Assembly: GCA_003510325.1 (NCBI GenBank)
Contig: DONB01000075.1
Span: forward strand, 1,616-12,021
From: Thiobacillus sp.
Lineage (GTDB): Bacteria > Pseudomonadota > Gammaproteobacteria > Burkholderiales > Thiobacillaceae
Direction of reading: 5' to 3'
DNA: 10,406 nucleotides
Positions 6,941 through 10,406 of the stretch are shown here, one piece after another. Below the pieces are notes generated by a model that saw only the letters and a program-made list of their open reading frames with translations, made no database searches and had not been told where the DNA came from. A program made the translations under genes and the position numbers. Position 1 is the first letter of the stretch. Each line of letters opens with the position of its first letter.

Positions 6941-6969
6941 GTGTCATAAATCAGTCATACTGCTGTCAT
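6941..6969 (+). promoter_or_regulatory. Pho box: three tandem PhoB half-sites
   Basis: GTGTCAT (6941-6947), CAGTCAT (6952-6958) and CTGTCAT (6963-6969) repeat every 11 bp with 4-nt AT-rich or mixed spacers, the exact geometry of PhoB half-sites (consensus CTGTCAT). The first two make a full box that would replace the -35 element of phoB. The third is an extra half-site overlapping the core promoter. The location, upstream of phoB and divergent from ubiE, points to autoregulation of phoBR. Confidence 0.85.
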
Positions 6970-6974
6970 AGAAT
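6969..6974 (+). promoter_or_regulatory. -10 box of the phoBR promoter
   Basis: TAGAAT differs from TATAAT at one base and starts exactly 10 nt after the end of the second PhoB half-site, the spacing seen in E. coli phoA. Transcription would start near 6981, leaving a leader of about 24 nt before the phoB ATG. The third half-site shares base 6969 with this box. Confidence 0.65.
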
Positions 6975-7004
6975 GGCCACCATCCAAACACGCGTGGGAT
7001 CACC

Positions 7005-7697
7005 ATGGCTGCCAATATTCTGCTGGTCGAAGACGAACCCGGTATTCAGGAACTGCTGAAATTCAATCTGGCGCAGGCCGGCCACCAGGTCACGGCTGCC
7101 GGTGACGCCGAGCATGCGCTGAAATTCCTCAAGAACACGCTGCCCGACGTCATCCTGCTCGACTGGATGTTGCCCGGCATGTCGGGCATCGACCTGTGCA
7201 AGCGCCTGCGCAGCGACGAGCGCTACCAGCCGATCCCCATCATCATGCTGACCGCGCGCGGCGAGGAGCGCGACAAGGTGCTGGGTCTGGATACCGGCGC
7301 CGACGACTACATCACCAAGCCGTTCTCGCCGCGCGAACTGGTGTCGCGCATCAAGGCGGTGCTGCGCCGCCGGGCGCCGCAGATGACCGATGAGCCGGTG
7401 GAAATCAACGGACTCAGGCTCGATCCCGCCAGCCACCGCGTGCAGGGACGGGGCCAGGCGCTGGAACTGGGGCCGACCGAGTTCCGCCTGCTGCATTTCT
7501 TCATGACCCATCCCGAGCGCGTCTACTCGCGCACCCAGCTGCTCGACCAGGTGTGGGGCGACGATGTCTTCGTCGAGGAGCGCACGGTCGACGTCCATAT
7601 CCGCCGCCTGCGCCTGGCGCTGGAGCCTTCCGGTCATGCCGAACTGATCCAGACCGTGCGCGGGTCGGGTTATCGCTTTTCGGCCGACGTGGGATAA
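7005..7697 (+). CDS. phoB: PhoB, phosphate regulon response regulator
   Basis: This is the transcription factor of the phosphate-starvation response: when phosphorylated by PhoR it binds Pho boxes and recruits sigma-70 polymerase. Of 230 residues, 1-120 form the receiver domain with the acidic pocket E9/D10, phospho-acceptor D53 (ILLDWMLPG), T83, Y102 and K105, all at E. coli numbering. Residues 130-227 form the OmpR/PhoB winged helix ([13 protein letters not shown], recognition-helix region [12 protein letters not shown], hairpin VRGSGYRFS). Specific PhoB assignment rests on this residue-level match, the PhoR-like kinase 30 nt downstream and the Pho box upstream. The ATG at 7005 has only a weak GGGA Shine-Dalgarno. 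It is probably co-transcribed with phoR. Confidence 0.95.
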   Translation: MAANILLVEDEPGIQELLKFNLAQAGHQVTAAGDAEHALKFLKNTLPDVILLDWMLPGMSGIDLCKRLRSDERYQPIPIIMLTARGEERDKVLGLDTGADDYITKPFSPRELVSRIKAVLRRRAPQMTDEPVEINGLRLDPASHRVQGRGQALELGPTEFRLLHFFMTHPERVYSRTQLLDQVWGDDVFVEERTVDVHIRRLRLALEPSGHAELIQTVRGSGYRFSADVG

Positions 7698-7727
7698 TCC
7701 GCCTACCGGGTTTTTGGGCAAGTAAAC

Positions 7728-9071
7728 ATGGGCTTCTGGTGGCGTCCGCTCAGTGTGCTGGCCAGCGTGTTGCTGGTGGCGCTGATACTGTGGGCTGGCT
7801 CAGGATGGGTGGCGGCGCTGGGCTTCCTGGCCGGCATCCAGGCCTTCGTGATGCTGCGCCGCCTGTGGCAGGAATTTCGCCTGGCGCGCTGGCTGGAAAG
7901 CCCGGACGAAGTGGAGCCGCCCGATGCCACCGGCACCTGGGGCGACATCTTCTACCGTCTGCAAAAACTCCAGAAACGTCAGAAAGCCAGTCGCGGCGAA
8001 CTCACCTCCGCGCTCGAACAGTTCGAGCACGCTGCGATGGCGGTGCCCGACGGCATGGTCATCCTCAACGGCAACGAACAGATCGACTGGTGCAACCCCG
8101 CCTCGCGCAAATTCATGGGACTGGACTGCGAACGCGACCGCGGCCAATTCGTGCGTTACCTGATGCGGCAGGCGCATTTCCTGGAGTTTCTCGACGCCGT
8201 CGATTATTCGCGCCGCCTGGTCTGCAAGTCGCCGGTTAACCGCGAGATCACCCTGTCGCTGCAACTGGTTCCGTTCGGCGAAGGCAAGAAACTGCTGGTC
8301 GCCCGCGACATCACCGACCTCGAGCGGGTCGACGCCATGCGGCGCGACTTCATCGCCAACGTCTCGCATGAACTGCGCACTCCGCTGACGGTGGTCGGCG
8401 GTTTCGTCGAAACCCTGGCCGATGCGCCCGACCTGCCGGATGCCGAGCGACGCCGCTATTTCGACCTGATGCTCGACCATACCCGGCGCATGCAGCATCT
8501 GCTGGACGATCTGCTGATCCTGTCGCGGCTGGAAAGCGCCGATCACATGCTGAACGACGAACCTGTCAATGTTCCCGAACTGGCGGGCTCGCTGAAGGCC
8601 GAGGCGGAGTCGCTGAGTCGCGGGCAGCACCGGGTCAAACTGCAGCTCGACAGCACGGCCTGGCTGAAAGGCAGCCTGCAGGAAATCCGCAGTGCGCTCG
8701 GCAACCTGGTCTCGAATGCCGTGCGCTACACCCCGGGTGGCGGCGAAATCACCTTGAGCTGGCGTGAACGCGATGGCGAAGGCGTATTTGCCGTCAGCGA
8801 TACCGGCGAAGGCATCGCTGCCGAACACATCCCGCGCCTGACTGAGCGCTTCTACCGCGTCGATCGCAGTCGCTCGCGCGAAACCGGCGGCACCGGCCTC
8901 GGGCTCGCCATCGTCAAGCATGTGCTCACCCGCCACGGTGCGCGGCTGGATATCCAGTCGATTCCCGGCAAGGGCAGTACGTTCTCCGCCATTTTCCCGG
9001 CTTCCCGCCTACAGCCCATGGAAGGCGGAACCGTCATTCCGTTTCCCGAGCGCGGCCAAGCCGCAGGTTAA
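7728..9071 (+). CDS. phoR: PhoR, phosphate regulon sensor histidine kinase
   Basis: This is the membrane-bound histidine kinase that phosphorylates or dephosphorylates PhoB according to phosphate supply, normally through the PstSCAB/PhoU complex, which is not in this window. Of 447 residues, the N terminus holds two closely spaced hydrophobic segments (about 6-42) with almost no periplasmic loop, as in PhoR, followed by a charged linker and a PAS domain (about 95-200, GMVILNGNEQIDWCNPASRKFMGL). HisKA follows with FIANVSHELRTPLT and the phospho-acceptor H214. HATPase_c has an N box (LGNLVSNAVRYTP, about 325), G1 DTGEGI (358) and G2 GTGLGLAIVKH (388). The length and His position match E. coli PhoR. 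Its 3' end overlaps the convergent HIT gene by 38 bp. Confidence 0.94.
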   Translation: MGFWWRPLSVLASVLLVALILWAGSGWVAALGFLAGIQAFVMLRRLWQEFRLARWLESPDEVEPPDATGTWGDIFYRLQKLQKRQKASRGELTSALEQFEHAAMAVPDGMVILNGNEQIDWCNPASRKFMGLDCERDRGQFVRYLMRQAHFLEFLDAVDYSRRLVCKSPVNREITLSLQLVPFGEGKKLLVARDITDLERVDAMRRDFIANVSHELRTPLTVVGGFVETLADAPDLPDAERRRYFDLMLDHTRRMQHLLDDLLILSRLESADHMLNDEPVNVPELAGSLKAEAESLSRGQHRVKLQLDSTAWLKGSLQEIRSALGNLVSNAVRYTPGGGEITLSWRERDGEGVFAVSDTGEGIAAEHIPRLTERFYRVDRSRSRETGGTGLGLAIVKHVLTRHGARLDIQSIPGKGSTFSAIFPASRLQPMEGGTVIPFPERGQAAG

Positions 9072-9462
9072 GCGCAGACGCAAGCTGCGCTTCGATATCC
9101 GCTGGCGCCGGGTGCGGCGCATTCCTCTTCTTCTCGCCCCACACCGGATTGGGAAAATGCGGATCATCCGCAAAGCGCGGGATGACGTGCCAGTGCAGAT
9201 GCGGCACCACATTGCCGAGCGAGGCCAGATTGATCTTGTCGGGAGCCATCACCTCGCGCAGCGTGTTTTCGGCCGCCATCACCGCCCGCATCAAGGCCGC
9301 TTGATCGACCGCGGGCAAGTCGGTCATCTCCTTCACGTGGGCATTGAGAATCACGCGCAGGAAACCCGGGTAGTCCGGCTCGTCAGCCAGGACGACGCGG
9401 CAGCAATCGTCCTGCCACAGGACCGTTCCGCCGGGGGTGTCGCACAAAGGGCAGGCAATCAT
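9034..9462 (-). CDS. HIT-family (histidine triad) protein
   Basis: HIT proteins are small nucleotide-binding hydrolases or transferases; the substrate here is unknown. The 142-residue protein has the triad H88-L-H90-W-H92-V in VVPHLHWHVIPRF, the SLGN approach and the earlier ILNAHVKEM element. An N-terminal CPLC could bind zinc or be a relic of such a site. The ATG at 9462 has a strong AGGAG Shine-Dalgarno with 5-nt spacing. The C terminus overlaps the convergent phoR end by 38 bp. Upstream, an intrinsic terminator for the PEP-CTERM gene sits only about 19 bp from its start codon, so this gene needs a promoter within or just upstream of that short gap, or depends on readthrough. Confidence 0.9.
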   Translation of the reverse strand: MIACPLCDTPGGTVLWQDDCCRVVLADEPDYPGFLRVILNAHVKEMTDLPAVDQAALMRAVMAAENTLREVMAPDKINLASLGNVVPHLHWHVIPRFADDPHFPNPVWGEKKRNAPHPAPADIEAQLASALNLRLGRARETE

Positions 9463-9474
9463 GGGGGCTCCTAA

Positions 9475-9501
9475 ACAAAACGCCCCGCATGCTGCGGGGC
9501 G
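9475..9501 (-). terminator. Intrinsic terminator after the right-hand PEP-CTERM gene
   Basis: CGCCCCGCA (9481-9489) pairs perfectly over 9 bp with TGCGGGGCG (9493-9501) around a 3-nt loop. On the minus strand it is followed by TTTTGTTT (9480-9473). It lies 20 bp after the PEP-CTERM stop and runs almost directly into the Shine-Dalgarno of the HIT gene. Confidence 0.85.
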
Positions 9502-9520
9502 TCGATGGAATTGGCAAGCT

Positions 9521-10406
9521 TCAGGCCGTTTTGCGGCGCGTGCGCCAGGCGACGAGCCCGAGGCCGGCGAGCAGCATCGCCCACTCGCCCGGTTCGGGGA
9601 CGGCGGTGACGTTGTAGGCCGCGCCCGAGGCCGACGCGAACGTTGCGCCTTCGGGCAGCACGATCCCTGTTAGCAGCGCGCTGTCGAGGAAGTCGAGGGT
9701 GGTGGCGCCGGTGCCGTCTCTGGGCGGCGGGGTGCAGGAACCGTCGATGGTGAACGCGCAAAATGTTTCTATGCCGCCGAGGCCGGTACCCAGCCCGCCG
9801 ATCAGATAGAACGCCTCGCCAAAGGTAAAGGTCAGCGTGCCGTGCAGGGTGACGTTGACGTCCCGCCCGGCTCCTGGTGCGAGAATCTGGTCGACAAGTA
9901 TCTGCGGCGACTCCAGGGCGGGGATCCCAACTATCCCGTCAGGGGGCGGCACAATTTCGGTAGTGTACAGGAGCGAGGTGTCGTTGTATGGCGATACGCC
10001 AATCGTGTGGCTGGCAATGAGGGTTGCTCCATTTCCATCCAGGAACCATGGATTGGTCGGGGACGAGGCATAGTTAACGATCGTGTCGTTGGCAAGTTGG
10101 GTCGGGTGCACGCTACTGGCATACAAACCATACCCGGCGATTCCGGCGATCGCGCCCGCATCTACGGTGCCGTTCAACTGAACGGTGAAGTGCATGACGC
10201 CGCTCCCGATTCCCCCATTGATCGTGACCGTGTCATACCAGCCTGAATAACTGCCGGTGCCGAGTGTGCTCAGGGGGAGTGTGCTGGCGCTGGCGTAGGC
10301 ATGATTGCTTCCCAGGGCGGTGCTGGCCGAAGCGGCGTAGTACGGGGAGCTGCTGATGAGCGGATCGGATACGCTAATGCTTGCGACCCCCTCCGATAGG
10401 GTGTTG
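9521..10406 (-). CDS. PEP-CTERM sorting domain protein, N terminus beyond the right edge
   Basis: This is a second exported exosortase substrate. The frame is open from the stop at 9521 to the last base, so at least 294 codons are visible and the signal peptide lies outside. A Met at 10195 could be taken as a start, but the upstream codons continue the same Ser/Ala/Tyr/Gly-rich style (for example ISSSPYYAASASTALGSNHAYA), and a secreted protein would need a signal peptide, so the gene is partial. The C terminus is VPEPGEWAMLLAGLGLVAW followed by RTRRKTA: PEP motif, hydrophobic helix and basic tail. A CAFTIDGSC segment could form a disulfide. The body is otherwise unrecognised. It is unlike the left PEP-CTERM protein outside the sorting tail, so they are not recent duplicates. 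Confidence 0.87.
   Translation of the reverse strand, partial: NTLSEGVASISVSDPLISSSPYYAASASTALGSNHAYASASTLPLSTLGTGSYSGWYDTVTINGGIGSGVMHFTVQLNGTVDAGAIAGIAGYGLYASSVHPTQLANDTIVNYASSPTNPWFLDGNGATLIASHTIGVSPYNDTSLLYTTEIVPPPDGIVGIPALESPQILVDQILAPGAGRDVNVTLHGTLTFTFGEAFYLIGGLGTGLGGIETFCAFTIDGSCTPPPRDGTGATTLDFLDSALLTGIVLPEGATFASASGAAYNVTAVPEPGEWAMLLAGLGLVAWRTRRKTA

Noticed and set aside
6132..6947. UbiE with a 27-residue N-terminal extension from the ATG at 6947
   Set aside because: The extension has no counterpart in UbiE, that ATG has no Shine-Dalgarno, and it lies within a PhoB half-site.
6867..7004. Sigma-70 promoter for ubiE on the minus strand
   Set aside because: TTGAAG and TAGAAT words exist but are 22 nt apart, and no better-spaced pair was found, so no promoter is called.
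7800..8936. 378-residue minus-strand frame
   Set aside because: It is wholly antisense to phoR, whose domains are complete and ordered. The translated product looks like a shadow frame.

Overview
The window looks like chromosomal DNA of a GC-rich proteobacterium, most likely a betaproteobacterium. The reasons are the ubiE-ubiJ-ubiB ubiquinone cluster, an E. coli-like phoB-phoR pair with a Pho box, an ATP-sulfurylase/APS-kinase fusion, and two PEP-CTERM proteins, which mark an exosortase-bearing, exopolysaccharide-making Gram-negative. The genus cannot be fixed from the sequence; a Thiobacillus- or Nitrosomonadales-like organism is a guess.

Layout. At the left edge (1-1117, +) is the 3' part of a sulfate-activation gene: an ATP-sulfurylase-like domain whose active-site motifs look broken, fused to an intact APS kinase. 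A strong bidirectional terminator (about 1273-1303) separates it from a convergent PEP-CTERM protein gene (1324-2262, -). That gene has a long leader and, about 200 bp upstream of its start, a near-consensus sigma-54 promoter and an IHF-like site. From 6866 down to 2576 (-) runs a tightly packed operon: ubiE, ubiJ (4-nt overlap, TTG start), ubiB (4-nt overlap) and a sodium:solute symporter (9-nt gap). ubiB is interrupted by a single in-frame TGA exactly where homologues, as I recall them, carry a Cys. Divergent from ubiE is phoB-phoR (7005-9071, +), preceded by three 11-bp-spaced PhoB half-sites and a correctly placed -10 box. A HIT-family protein gene (9034-9462, -) overlaps the 3' end of phoR. 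At the right edge a second PEP-CTERM gene (9521 to beyond the edge, -) ends at a hairpin terminator just upstream of the HIT gene.

How the parts work together. UbiE methylates the quinone ring, UbiJ is the lipid-binding scaffold factor and UbiB the atypical kinase/ATPase of the same pathway, so the minus-strand operon makes ubiquinone; the symporter appears to be a co-transcribed passenger. PhoR and PhoB sense and respond to phosphate limitation and seem autoregulated. The PEP-CTERM proteins are secreted exosortase substrates. The items most worth a second look are the ubiB TGA with a hairpin at SECIS-like distance, the degenerate ATP-sulfurylase domain, and the sigma-54/IHF control region of the first PEP-CTERM gene. 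I found no RNA genes, CRISPR array or intact mobile element.
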